Source: Pseudomonas sp. A-1
GTDB lineage: Bacteria; Pseudomonadota; Gammaproteobacteria; Pseudomonadales; Pseudomonadaceae
DNA length: 50,244 nt
Direction: 5' to 3'
Assembly: GCF_004801855.1 (NCBI RefSeq)
Contig: NZ_SSTC01000028.1
Coordinates: 1 to 50,244, forward strand
Shown piece by piece: positions 35,084-43,107 of this stretch. Each line of letters starts with the position of its first letter. The stretch's first letter is position 1. A program made the translations under genes and the position numbers. Below the pieces are notes generated by a model. That model had not been told where the DNA came from. It worked only from the letters and a program-made list of their open reading frames with translations, and ran no database searches.

Positions 35084-35709
35084 GATCGGCTCCTAACCGC
35101 TATTCGTCCAAACGATTGGCACTCGCAGTTAAGAAATACTCTGCAAAAAAATCATTCCTACACTGCCCTGACCGCAGCATCGCACCCTATAAAACCAAGC
35201 ATCCACAGCCATCAGCACTGACTATCTAAGAGCCTCTATCAAAACCCCTAACACTTGCAGCAGGCGCCAGAGCTGGCGCGGTCTGTCGCGACTGCATCCG
35301 AGGTTTTGTTATCGGCTCTAAATCAGCTGAAATCTTGAGACCCATACAGCTCAAATCAGGCTGCATTAAAAGCCCCCCCTAATCTTTTACGGTCATCAAA
35401 ACCCACGATAGGCATCAGGTAATCATACTGATGCCACCGGGCGTCTGAGCCCCCCGTAGCAGCCAGAACCAGTCGCAAGCCGTAGGGTTGTAGGGTCGAA
35501 AAAAAATAGAAACCACTGAGGTAGCCGCCGCCCCCTTGAATTACATGGTGACAGCCTTGATGTAAATTCCTAGAATACCTATAGAAATATCATAGATACC
35601 ATGTAGAGGATACATAAAAAATCAATAGAACACTTATATAATTGGCAGAGAATGAAACACCAGCCATGCAACCTCGGCATACAAACAAATCAAAGGATCC
35701 ACCCTGAAA
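35084..35709. other. 626-base non-coding region rich in inverted repeats
   Basis: No convincing gene is present. Structures seen are an imperfect 18-bp inverted repeat (35229-35246 with 35302-35319) enclosing a GCGCCA-GAGC-TGGCGC hairpin (35264-35279), a GGCATCAG/CTGATGCC hairpin (35411-35435), a TTACAT/ATGTAA dyad near 35540-35566, and a TACCTATAG/CATAGATA dyad near 35576-35598. The region lies between the divergent alpA and the AT-rich orphan gene, so it probably holds both promoters and may include a replication origin or structured RNA. Confidence 0.45.
35229..35319. repeat. Inverted-repeat-bounded structured element
   Basis: AGAGCCTCTATCAAAACC (35229-35246) matches the reverse complement of 35302-35319 at 15 of 18 positions. 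A hairpin with 6-bp stem and GAGC loop (35264-35279) sits inside. It could be a degenerate MITE or a folded RNA. Confidence 0.45.
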
Positions 35710-36597
35710 ATGAACAAAGACAAAACCATTAACAAAAACAAATCCACAGACAAGCAGAGCAAAATACTCAATAACTCCAACAAAAACACCCGCCATGATA
35801 TCTGGCTCTGGCTTTTCATATGGACGTATCAAGAAAACGAACTAGACCAATCATCTTGCAATGGCATAACCATGCGAGAGGCAATTGCCAACCACCTAGA
35901 TAAAAACCCGAAACTAACTAGAAAAATAAACCAAGAAAAAGACAAGCTACTGATAGATGAAAAACTTTTGGAATGGATCGAAGATGATGAGCGTCAATAT
36001 CAGTGGCTACTTCCAATAATCCAAGAAGCCGCCACCCCAGTCGAATTCACAATCACATCAGTAGTGAAATCGCTTAGCACCCCAAACAACTTTCCCCACT
36101 TAACAGGGAGAAACAGGCTCATCGCGATGATCGATTTCTGGGACATAAGCCTTGCAGAAAAGTCACAGAAAATTGATAATTTTCGCAATATCTGGCTTGC
36201 ACACAAGTCAAAAGATAGCGAACTCGCGTGGTTTGACGATAAAAAAGATGGCGCAGAACGCTGTAAATGCGCCTGGGAATGGCTTCAAAAAAACCACTAT
36301 AAACCATTATCGAGAGAGCAGCCGATCAGCAATTACAAAGAACTACTAATCTTCTTCGATCTGGAAGACTTCAATCCAACCGAAAGAAAACTAATCATTC
36401 AGAACATAAAAAACCGATGGAGCCGAAAACAATTCAACGAACGCAGTCGCGACAAGAGACAGGTCAATGTCATGTTGACGAATGGCGCGATAGAACTACT
36501 GGACAAACTAGCCAAAAATAGTGAAACGAAGCGCGCCCAAGTATTGGAAAAATTAATCAGGAAGGAATTTGAGAACAATCTTTATCTCGCCGATTAA
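35710..36597 (+). CDS. AT-rich orphan gene, C-terminal ribbon-helix-helix-like segment
   Basis: This 295-residue protein is not recognised. The N-terminal 30 residues are lysine- and asparagine-rich, and the middle is helical with many tryptophans (IWLWLFIWTYQ, WDISLAEKSQ, CAWEWLQKNHY). The end, KRQVNVMLTNGAIELLDKLA followed by a helix rich in K, R and E, looks like a ribbon-helix-helix DNA-binding unit. Base composition is far more AT-rich than the flanks, a sign of foreign origin. The ATG at 35710 has only a distant AAGGA, so the start is uncertain. It is convergent with the integrase gene and overlaps its 3' end by 41 bases. Position next to an integrase suggests cargo or control, but no function is claimed. 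Confidence 0.65.
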   Translation: MNKDKTINKNKSTDKQSKILNNSNKNTRHDIWLWLFIWTYQENELDQSSCNGITMREAIANHLDKNPKLTRKINQEKDKLLIDEKLLEWIEDDERQYQWLLPIIQEAATPVEFTITSVVKSLSTPNNFPHLTGRNRLIAMIDFWDISLAEKSQKIDNFRNIWLAHKSKDSELAWFDDKKDGAERCKCAWEWLQKNHYKPLSREQPISNYKELLIFFDLEDFNPTERKLIIQNIKNRWSRKQFNERSRDKRQVNVMLTNGAIELLDKLAKNSETKRAQVLEKLIRKEFENNLYLAD

Positions 36598-37807
36598 GAG
36601 CAATGGGCGAGAACCCTTCTCGCCCCCTCATAACATCGACCTCATCAGCCCATGCCTGCATCATCTTCCGGCGCTCATCCAAGTATTCTGCTTGATTGTA
36701 GCTTGCACGCACTTTGTTTCTCTCAGCATGCGCTAATTGTCGCTCGATCACATCCGAGCGAAACCCCATCTCGTTCAACATGGTCGAAGCAGTTGCTCGA
36801 AAACCGTGAGCTGAAAAGCCGATACTGTCCTTGCCATTGAATCCCATGCGCTCAAGCGCCCGGTTCAATGTGGTGGCAGTCATGCACTCATTGGGATTGC
36901 GATAGTTAGGGAACAACAGGGGGCGACCGCCTGTGTGGCTGTGCAGCTCACGCAGCAGCTCGACCGCCTGCCTGGAAAGCGGAACAATGTGCGGTTCACG
37001 CATCTTCATCCGCTCGGCAGGAATGCGCCACTCTGCACGCTCCAAGTCGAACTCGCTCCACTCTGCCTTGCGCAGCTCCACGGTGCGCACGAAGGTCAGC
37101 AGCATCAGACGCAGCGCGATCACCGTCGTCCTGTAGCCGCCGTACTGCTCCAGGGCCTTAGAGAACTCGACGATCTGCTCACGAGAGAGGGGCTTGTGGT
37201 GCTGCACCTTGGGGCGGTGAATGGCGCCCTTCAGAGCGGCCGCCGGATCATTGTCGGCACGCAGCGTCGCGACCGCATAGCGGAAGATTGCCGATGACCA
37301 CTGCCTGACGAGCAGCGCCACCGTTGCAGCCCCTCGCGCTTCAATGCGGCTGAGGATTTCCAGCAGGTGTGCGGCGGACACATTGCGGATCGGCAGCTTA
37401 CCGACGAAGGGAAAAACGTCTGCCGCCATGAAGTTCTCGACCTGGCGCAGGTAGTAAGGCGTCCAGCCGGGCGCTTTCTTGGCGATCCACTCCCGGGCCA
37501 CCGCCTCGAAGGTATTGGCGTTGGCTGCACTGGTGGCCAGCCGTTCGGCCTGGCGATTGTGTGACGGATGAATGCCCTGGCGGATCAGCGGCTTGGCCCT
37601 TTCCCGCTCGTTGCGCGCCTCGGCCAACCCGATTTCAGGGTAGCTACCGATGGCGAACACATTTTCCTTGCCATCGATGCGATAGCGCAGCCGCCACAGC
37701 TTGGCACCGGTCGGACGCACCTCCAGGTACAACCCACCACCATCGGTGAGCTTGAGCGGCTTGTCGCCGGGCTTGGCGTTGCGGAGCTTGGCATCTGTCA
37801 GGGGCAT
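36557..37807 (-). CDS. int: P4-type tyrosine integrase
   Basis: This 416-residue integrase has the DUF4102 arm-binding N-terminal domain (TDAKLRNAKPGDKPLKLTDGGGLYLEV), a core-binding domain (about 100-190) and the catalytic domain with R241 (FVRTVELRKAEW), H334-x-x-R337 (SAHGFRATA), H360 (LAHAERN) and nucleophile Y370 (RASYNQAEY). The ATG at 37807 begins with MPLTDAKLRN as usual; the frame continues upstream into the attachment region but that part has no family similarity. Inverted GATACCCGC repeats lie 5 bases upstream, so the enzyme may repress its own gene. It probably recombines the 17-bp core in trpG. Confidence 0.95.
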   Translation of the reverse strand: MPLTDAKLRNAKPGDKPLKLTDGGGLYLEVRPTGAKLWRLRYRIDGKENVFAIGSYPEIGLAEARNERERAKPLIRQGIHPSHNRQAERLATSAANANTFEAVAREWIAKKAPGWTPYYLRQVENFMAADVFPFVGKLPIRNVSAAHLLEILSRIEARGAATVALLVRQWSSAIFRYAVATLRADNDPAAALKGAIHRPKVQHHKPLSREQIVEFSKALEQYGGYRTTVIALRLMLLTFVRTVELRKAEWSEFDLERAEWRIPAERMKMREPHIVPLSRQAVELLRELHSHTGGRPLLFPNYRNPNECMTATTLNRALERMGFNGKDSIGFSAHGFRATASTMLNEMGFRSDVIERQLAHAERNKVRASYNQAEYLDERRKMMQAWADEVDVMRGREGFSPIALNRRDKDCSQIPS

Positions 37808-37811
37808 GGTT

Positions 37812-37849
37812 GCGGGTATCCGTGCTTCGATACCCGCAACGATACCCGC
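37812..37849. repeat. Arm-type repeats inside the right end
   Basis: GCGGGTATC (37812-37820, inverted), GATACCCGC (37829-37837) and GATACCCGC (37841-37849) match the repeats near the left end. The first two form a palindrome with an 8-base spacer directly upstream of int. Confidence 0.65.
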
Positions 37850-37865
37850 ATTATCCGTGGCTGCC

Positions 37866-37956
37866 AATGAACGCCATGGACGATGATGGATCTCTAAGCC
37901 CCGTATTTACTGGACTTTAGGCCATCTCATGAACGTCCATGGACATCAATGGACGC
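37866..37956. repeat. Short repeats between int and attR
   Basis: TGAACGCCATGGAC (from 37868) recurs as TGAACGTCCATGGAC (from 37929), and ATGGACG-type motifs occur four times, including GTCCAT-GGACATCA-ATGGAC. They lie between the integrase arm sites and the core and may bind an excision factor such as the AlpA protein. This is an inference from position. Confidence 0.4.
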
Positions 37957-37968
37957 CAATGCTGCTTA

Positions 37969-37985
37969 TCGATCATCAGCAGCAT
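37969..37985. repeat. Right attachment site (attR core)
   Basis: This is a second copy of TCGATCATCAGCAGCAT. Just outside it the chromosome resumes with 12 bases and the trpE stop at 37998-38000. On the element side the core is extended into an inverted repeat, ATGCTGCT-N11-AGCAGCAT (37959-37985), which is absent at the left copy. Confidence 0.92.
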
Positions 37986-37997
37986 GTCAGGTCCCCT

Positions 37998-39476
37998 TCA
38001 CTCTGCACTTTGTTCGGCCAGGGCCACCGCGCGGAACATGGCGCGGCGCTTGTTGAGGGTTTCTTCCCACTCCAGGGCAGGCACCGAGTCGGCGACGATG
38101 CCGGCGCCGGCCTGCACGTGCAGCTCGCCGTCCTTGATCACCGCGGTGCGGATGGCGATGGCGGTGTCCATGTTGCCGTTCCACGCCAGGTAGCCCACCG
38201 CGCCGCCATAGACGCCGCGCTTGACCGGCTCCAGCTCGTCGATGATCTCCATGGCACGGATCTTCGGCGCCCCGGACAGGGTACCGGCCGGCAGGATGGC
38301 GCGCAGCGCGTCCATCGCGCTGAGTTCGGGCTTCAGCTGGCCGGTGACGTTGGAGACGATGTGCATGACGTTGGAGTAGCGCTCGATGACCATCTGCTCG
38401 GTGACCCTCACCGAGCCGGTGGCGGAGACGCGGCCGACGTCGTTGCGGCCCAGGTCGATCAGCATCAGGTGCTCGGCCAGCTCCTTGCTGTCCGACAGCA
38501 GGTCCTTCTCCAGCGCCAGGTCGGCTTCCTCGCTCGCACCGCGCGGACGGGTGCCGGCGATCGGGCGCACGGTGACCAGACCGTCCTCGACGCGCACCAG
38601 CACCTCCGGCGAGCTGCCGACCACGTGGAAGTCGCCGAAGTTGAAGAAGTACATGTACGGCGTCGGGTTGATGGTGCGCAGCGCGCGGTACAGGTCGATC
38701 GGCGCGGCCTGGAACGGAATCGACATGCGCTGGGAGATCACCACCTGCATGCAGTCGCCGGCGAGGATGTACTCCTTGATGGTGCGCACCGCGCTCTCGA
38801 AGTCGTCGTGGCTGAAGCTGGAGCGGAACGCCGGCTCCGGGCCGAGCGGCGCGGCCAGGTCGACGCCCAGGCGCGGGGTGATCGGCTGGCGCAGGCGCGC
38901 CATCAGCGCCTCGAGACGGGCCAGGCCGGCTTCAAAGGCGCCCGCCTCGCTCGGATCGGCGAGGACGATGGCGTGCAGCTTGCCCGCCAGGTTGTCGAAC
39001 ACCACCACCGCATCGGAGACCATCAGCAGGATGTCCGGGGTGCCGATGGGATCGGGGTTGGGGCAGGCGCCGAGGCGCTGCTCGACGTAGCGCACGCTGT
39101 CGTAGCCGAAGTAGCCGACCAGGCCGCCGTTGAAACGCGGCAGGCCGGGCAGGGTCGGCACGTTGTAGCGCGCCTTGAACGCTTCGACGAAGGCCAGCGG
39201 GTCGGCGCAGTCGTGGGACTCGGTTTCCACGCCATCCACCGTCACCCGCGCCTGGTGGCCGTGCACGCGCAACACGGTGCGGCTCGGCAGGCCGATGATC
39301 GAGTAGCGGCCCCACTTCTCGCCACCCTGCACCGATTCGAGCAGGTAGGAGTTGGGCGCGTCGGCCAGTTTCAGGTAGATGGACAGCGGGGTGTCGAAGT
39401 CGGCGAGGGTTTCGCGGGCGAGCGGGATGCGGTTGTAGCCGGCAGCGGCCAAACGCAGGAATTCTTCACGGGTCAT
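37998..39476 (-). CDS. trpE: Anthranilate synthase component I
   Basis: TrpE makes anthranilate from chorismate, using ammonia from TrpG. The 492-residue protein has the tryptophan feedback site [15 protein letters not shown] (about 45-59) and the chorismate-binding domain with [61 protein letters not shown] and GAVGYL. The gene starts with ATG and is preceded by a leader peptide with two Trp codons. The stop is 12 bases from the right attachment core, which would have held the trpG start before insertion. Transcription past trpE now runs into the integrase. Confidence 0.97.
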   Translation of the reverse strand: MTREEFLRLAAAGYNRIPLARETLADFDTPLSIYLKLADAPNSYLLESVQGGEKWGRYSIIGLPSRTVLRVHGHQARVTVDGVETESHDCADPLAFVEAFKARYNVPTLPGLPRFNGGLVGYFGYDSVRYVEQRLGACPNPDPIGTPDILLMVSDAVVVFDNLAGKLHAIVLADPSEAGAFEAGLARLEALMARLRQPITPRLGVDLAAPLGPEPAFRSSFSHDDFESAVRTIKEYILAGDCMQVVISQRMSIPFQAAPIDLYRALRTINPTPYMYFFNFGDFHVVGSSPEVLVRVEDGLVTVRPIAGTRPRGASEEADLALEKDLLSDSKELAEHLMLIDLGRNDVGRVSATGSVRVTEQMVIERYSNVMHIVSNVTGQLKPELSAMDALRAILPAGTLSGAPKIRAMEIIDELEPVKRGVYGGAVGYLAWNGNMDTAIAIRTAVIKDGELHVQAGAGIVADSVPALEWEETLNKRRAMFRAVALAEQSAE

Positions 39477-39495
39477 GATCAGCCTCGGGGCCTGG

Positions 39496-39543
39496 AAAAC
39501 GGTCGGGATGCAAAGCGCGCCGGCGAGCCGGCCAGGGACGATG
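39496..39543 (-). promoter_or_regulatory. Candidate trp attenuator downstream of the leader peptide
   Basis: After the leader stop the minus-strand RNA contains CCGGC/GCCGG repeats followed by GCGCGC and TTTGC, and GGCGCGC here can pair with GCGCGCC inside the leader coding region. Mutually exclusive pairings are therefore possible, but I could not define a strong terminator hairpin with a long U run. Confidence 0.4.
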
Positions 39544-39588
39544 TCAGGCGCGCCAGCGCCAGCGGGCCAGAGCCTTGATGACTTTCAT
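39544..39588 (-). CDS. trpL: Tryptophan leader peptide of trpE
   Basis: The short frame upstream of trpE reads [14 protein letters not shown] followed by TGA, with two tryptophan codons separated by one arginine near the end. This is the hallmark of a transcription attenuation leader; low charged tRNA-Trp would stall the ribosome at the W-R-W stretch and allow read-through into trpE. It starts 112 bases before trpE. The ribosome binding site is weak (GGTGGTCACC region). The call rests on the codon pattern and position. Confidence 0.75.
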   Translation of the reverse strand: MKVIKALARWRWRA

Positions 39589-39738
39589 CCACAGTTTGCA
39601 GGTGACCACCACGAATCTGATCTCTATCGGCGGGTTTGCTACGGGTAGAGCCGCACACTAGCGCAGCGTCCCCGGTGACGCAAGCAACACGGGACAGTCC
39701 GCAGGGTGGATCGCCACCCCGCGGGCCATGCGCAGACC

Positions 39739-40434
39739 TCAGAACAGCTCGCGCAGGTCGTCGATCACCCGCGCCGGGTTCTCCAGAGAGATCGGCTCGC
39801 CGTGGTTGTAGCCGTAGCTCAGCGCCACGCAGGTCACCCCGGCGGCATGGGCGGCCCGCACGTCGTTGCGCGAGTCGCCGACGAACAGCGCCTCCGCCGC
39901 CGGCACGCCGGCCTGGTCCATCACCCACAGCAGCGCGGCCGGGTCGGGCTTCTGCTGCGGCAGGGTGTCGCCGCCGACCAGCCACCGGAAGTAGCCGTCG
40001 AGGCCCTTGTCGGCCAGCAGCTCGGGCAGGAAGCGCGACGGCTTGTTGGTGACCAGCGCCAGCGCCACGCCCTCCTCACGCAGCCGGTCGAGGGTCTCGA
40101 CCACCCCGGGGTAGACACGGGTCAGCGCGTGGTTGTCGGCGTAGGCCTCCAGGAACAGCGCCAGCGCCCGTTCGGCCAGCGCCTCGTCGACGCCATCATG
40201 CTCGAGGCCGCCGGCCAGCGCGCGGCGCACCAGCACCCGCGCGCCGTTGCCGACCCACAGCCTCACCCGCTCGCGGCCGGCCGGCTCGCGGCCGAGGGCG
40301 GCGAGCGTGCGGTCGACCGCGGCGGCCAGGTCCGGCACCGAGTCGACCAAGGTGCCGTCGAGGTCGAACATCGCCAGGCGCGGCAGGCGCCCGGCGAACA
40401 GCCCGTGCAGCAGGCCCATGGGCGCCGCCGTCAT
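39739..40434 (-). CDS. gph: Phosphoglycolate phosphatase (HAD family)
   Basis: This 231-residue HAD-superfamily phosphatase has motif [10 protein letters not shown] (nucleophile aspartate in FDLDGT), motif II TNKPSRF, the conserved lysine in PQQKPDP and motif [14 protein letters not shown]. It removes phosphate from 2-phosphoglycolate formed during DNA repair. The start at 40434 overlaps the rpe stop in ATGA, indicating translational coupling; a second ATG at 40419 is also open. The rpe-gph-trpE order is usual in Pseudomonas. Confidence 0.95.
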   Translation of the reverse strand: MTAAPMGLLHGLFAGRLPRLAMFDLDGTLVDSVPDLAAAVDRTLAALGREPAGRERVRLWVGNGARVLVRRALAGGLEHDGVDEALAERALALFLEAYADNHALTRVYPGVVETLDRLREEGVALALVTNKPSRFLPELLADKGLDGYFRWLVGGDTLPQQKPDPAALLWVMDQAGVPAAEALFVGDSRNDVRAAHAAGVTCVALSYGYNHGEPISLENPARVIDDLRELF

Positions 40435-41105
40435 CCGCGGACCCTGGCCAGTTCGGCGCGCATGGCGTCGATCACCGCCTTGTAGTCGGGCTGGTTGAAG
40501 ATCGCCGAGCCGGCGACGAAGGTGTCGGCGCCGGCGGCGGCGATCTCGCCGATGTTGTTCACGTTGACCCCGCCGTCGATCTCCAGGCGGATCTCGCGGC
40601 CACTGGCGTCGATCAGCGCGCGCGCCTCGCGCAGCTTGTCGAGGGTGCCGGGGATGAACTTCTGCCCGCCGAAGCCGGGGTTGACGCTCATCAGCAGGAT
40701 CATGTCGACCTTGTCCATCACATACTTCAGGCAGTCCAGCGGAGTGGCCGGATTGAACACCAGGCCGGCCTGGGCGCCGCCGTCCTTGATCAGCTGCAGG
40801 GAGCGGTCGATGTGCTCGCTGGCCTCGGGATGGAAGGTGATGTAGCTGGCGCCGGCCTCGAGGAAGTCGCCGATGATGCGGTCGACCGGCTTGACCATCA
40901 GGTGCACGTCGATCGGCGCGCTGATGCCGTACTTGCGCAGGGCGCTGCACACCATCGGGCCGATGGTCAGGTTGGGCACGTAGTGGTTGTCCATCACGTC
41001 GAAGTGGACGATGTCGGCGCCGGCGGCGAGGACGTTGTCGACCTCCTCGCCCAGGCGGGCGAAATCGGCGGACAGGATCGACGGGGCGATGGCGAAGGGC
41101 TGCAT
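40431..41105 (-). CDS. rpe: Ribulose-phosphate 3-epimerase
   Basis: Rpe interconverts ribulose 5-phosphate and xylulose 5-phosphate in the pentose phosphate pathway. The 224-residue TIM barrel shows [33 protein letters not shown] (metal-binding H and D), [32 protein letters not shown] and FVAGSAIF. The ATG at 41105 has GAGGT upstream; the 16 further in-frame residues are not used. It is followed by gph with a four-base overlap. Confidence 0.97.
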   Translation of the reverse strand: MQPFAIAPSILSADFARLGEEVDNVLAAGADIVHFDVMDNHYVPNLTIGPMVCSALRKYGISAPIDVHLMVKPVDRIIGDFLEAGASYITFHPEASEHIDRSLQLIKDGGAQAGLVFNPATPLDCLKYVMDKVDMILLMSVNPGFGGQKFIPGTLDKLREARALIDASGREIRLEIDGGVNVNNIGEIAAAGADTFVAGSAIFNQPDYKAVIDAMRAELARVRG

Positions 41106-41202
41106 GGGTACCTCGGGGCAGGAAGCCGGAAAAGGCGAAGTTTCCCGCTTCATCCCGCCCCGGGCAAGGCTTGCCGGACGACCACGCCGCCCGGCGCGCG
41201 CC

Positions 41203-42237
41203 TCACGAGCCCTTGCGCCAGGCGGCGAAGCGCTGCTCCAGATCCGGGCCGTGCCGGCTCCAGAACTCGGCGTCCATGCCCACCGCGCCGGCGATGTTCT
41301 GCGCGGCGGTGGGCAGCTCGCCCGCCACCTGCGGGCTGAGCAGCGCCAGCGCCTGGCGGTTGGTCGGGCCGTAGGCGATGCGCTCGGCCAGCGCCTTCTG
41401 CTGCTGCGGCTGGCTGGCGAAGGCGACGAAGCGCCGCGCCAGCTCGCCCTTCCACACGCCCCTGGGCAGCGCCCAGTAGTCGAAGTCGTAGATGCTGCCG
41501 CCCCACACCAGCGCCAGCGGCTGCTCGGCGCGCGCGGCGCTGACCCGGCCGTTGTAGGCGGCGCTCATCGCCACGCTGCCGTCGCGCAGGGCGCGGATCG
41601 GCTCCTCGCCGGTCTTCCACCAGCGGATGTGCGGCTTCAGTTCGTCGAGCTTGCGGAAGGCCCGCTCGACGCCCTCGGCGCTGCCCAGCACCCGGTAGAC
41701 GTCGCGGGCCGCGACGCCGTCGGCCATCAGGGCGAACTCCAGGTTGTAGCGCGCGCCCTCGCGCAGGCCGCGCTTGCCGGGCAGGCGGCGGACGTCCCAG
41801 AAGTCGGCCCAGCCCTGCGGCGCCTGCGCCAGGCGCTGCGGGTCGTAGGCCAGGGCCATCGACCAGACGAAGATGCCGACCCCGCAGGGCTGCAGCGCGC
41901 CGGGCACGAAGTCGTCCGGACTGCCCGCCAGGCCGGGCTCGAGGCGCTCGAACAGGCCCTCCGCGCAGCCGCGCATCAGCTCGGGAGCCTCCACCTCGAC
42001 CACGTCCCAGGAGACGTGGCTCTGCTCCAGCTGCTGCCTGAGCTTGGCGAGGTCGCCGTTGTAGGCGCGGTACACCACCGCATCGCCGGTGGCCTGCTTG
42101 AACGGCTCGTAGAAGGCCCCACGCTGCGCCTCCTGGCTGGCGCCGCCGAAGGAAACCACCGTCACGTAGTCGGCCAGCGCCGGGGCCGCCGCTCCGAACA
42201 GGGCGGCCAGCAGGCCGCCCTTGCACAGCTCTCGCAT
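41203..42237 (-). CDS. ABC transporter periplasmic binding protein (second copy)
   Basis: This 344-residue extracellular solute-binding protein of the spermidine/putrescine (PotD-like) family starts with a signal peptide ([22 protein letters not shown]). It is clearly a paralogue of the protein at 44461, sharing FGGA...[50 protein letters not shown]-type, [12 protein letters not shown] and [20 protein letters not shown]. The ATG at 42237 has AAGGA eight bases upstream. It ends the transporter operon, just before rpe. In P. aeruginosa the agt system is linked to 5-aminovalerate and GABA uptake; the ligand here is inferred. Confidence 0.92.
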   Translation of the reverse strand: MRELCKGGLLAALFGAAAPALADYVTVVSFGGASQEAQRGAFYEPFKQATGDAVVYRAYNGDLAKLRQQLEQSHVSWDVVEVEAPELMRGCAEGLFERLEPGLAGSPDDFVPGALQPCGVGIFVWSMALAYDPQRLAQAPQGWADFWDVRRLPGKRGLREGARYNLEFALMADGVAARDVYRVLGSAEGVERAFRKLDELKPHIRWWKTGEEPIRALRDGSVAMSAAYNGRVSAARAEQPLALVWGGSIYDFDYWALPRGVWKGELARRFVAFASQPQQQKALAERIAYGPTNRQALALLSPQVAGELPTAAQNIAGAVGMDAEFWSRHGPDLEQRFAAWRKGS

Positions 42238-42266
42238 CGTCACATTCCTTATGTCCATGCCGTGCC

Positions 42267-43094
42267 TCACTCCGGCAGCTGGGTGCGCAGGTTCTCGCTG
42301 CGTCCGCGCAGCCACTCGAGGATCAGCAGCATCACCACCGAGAAGCCGATCAGCAGGGTGGCGGCGGCGGCGATGGTCGGGCTGAGGTTCTCGCGGATGC
42401 CGCTGAACATCTGCCGCGGGATGGTTGCCTGCTCGGGGCCAGCGAGGAACAGGGTCACCACCACCTCGTCGAACGAGGTGGCGAAGGCGAACAGCGCCCC
42501 CGAGATCACCCCCGGCGCGATCAGCGGCAGGGTGACGCGGAAGAACGCGGTCAGCGGCGGCGCGCCGAGGCTGGCGGCGGCGCGCACCAGGTTCTGGTTG
42601 AAGCCCTGCAGGGTGGCGGTCACGGTGATGATCACGAAGGGCACGCCGAGCACCGCGTGCACCAGGATCAGCGAGATGTAGCTGTTGCCCAGGCCCAGCG
42701 GGGCGAAGAACAGGTAGCTGGCCACCGCGACGATCACCACCGGCACCACCATCGGCGAGATCAGGATGCCCATCAGCAGGGCCTTGCCGCGGAACTCGCC
42801 GCGGGTCAGGCCGATCGACGCCAGGGTGCCGAAGGTCATGGCCAGCACGGTGGCGGCCGGGGCGATGATCAGGCTGTTCTTCAGCGCGCGCAGCCACTCG
42901 GCGGTGGTGAAGAACTCCTCGTACCAGCGCAGCGAGAAGCCCTGCAGCGGGTAGACCAGGAAGGTGCCGGAGTTGAACGACAGCGGCACTATGACCAGCA
43001 CCGGCAGGATCAGGAACAGCAGGATCAGGCCGCAGAGGGTGCGCAGGCTGTAGTACCAGATCCGCTCGACGGGCGACATGTACGGGCTCAGCAT
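42267..43094 (-). CDS. agtD: ABC transporter permease (PotC-like)
   Basis: This 275-residue inner-membrane permease has about six transmembrane segments (first near 16-40) and the EAA loop (VRAAASLGAPPLTAFFRVTLPLIAPGVISGALFAFATSFDE, about 178-218) that contacts the ATPase. The start follows GAGAGGAG. It is separated from the other permease by 13 bases. The agt symbol follows the P. aeruginosa cluster by synteny with gph and rpe; I am less sure of the letter assignment than of the family. Confidence 0.88.
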   Translation of the reverse strand: MLSPYMSPVERIWYYSLRTLCGLILLFLILPVLVIVPLSFNSGTFLVYPLQGFSLRWYEEFFTTAEWLRALKNSLIIAPAATVLAMTFGTLASIGLTRGEFRGKALLMGILISPMVVPVVIVAVASYLFFAPLGLGNSYISLILVHAVLGVPFVIITVTATLQGFNQNLVRAAASLGAPPLTAFFRVTLPLIAPGVISGALFAFATSFDEVVVTLFLAGPEQATIPRQMFSGIRENLSPTIAAAATLLIGFSVVMLLILEWLRGRSENLRTQLPE

Positions 43095-43107
43095 GACGAT
43101 TCTCCTC

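Larger units (their letters stand above)
7572..37985. mobile_element. Integrated genomic island in the 5' end of trpG
   Basis: The boundaries are two identical copies of TCGATCATCAGCAGCAT at 7572-7588 and 37969-37985. A P4-type integrase (36557-37807) lies next to the right copy, AlpA-type and Gp2/YfjJ-type genes follow inward, and integrase-arm-like repeats occur at both ends. The interior contains defence systems, transposon wrecks and phage/ICE-type DNA-metabolism genes that are foreign to the surrounding core genome. Joining the two outer flanks would recreate trpE and trpG separated by 12 bases. No conjugation genes (relaxase, type IV secretion) were seen, so it would have to be an integrative island mobilised or transduced by other means. 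Confidence 0.92.

Noticed and set aside
35590-35832. Minus-strand 80-codon hydrophobic frame
   Set aside because: It overlaps the start of the longer plus-strand orphan gene; hydrophobicity arises from antisense of lysine-rich codons and no ribosome binding site is evident. It is not fully excluded.
7572-37985. CRISPR array or conjugation genes in the island
   Set aside because: No regularly spaced repeats and no relaxase, coupling protein or type IV secretion proteins were found among the frames.
42238-42897. Upstream extension of the second binding protein
   Set aside because: It runs through the permease gene in the wrong frame; the signal peptide begins at 42237 after a good ribosome binding site.
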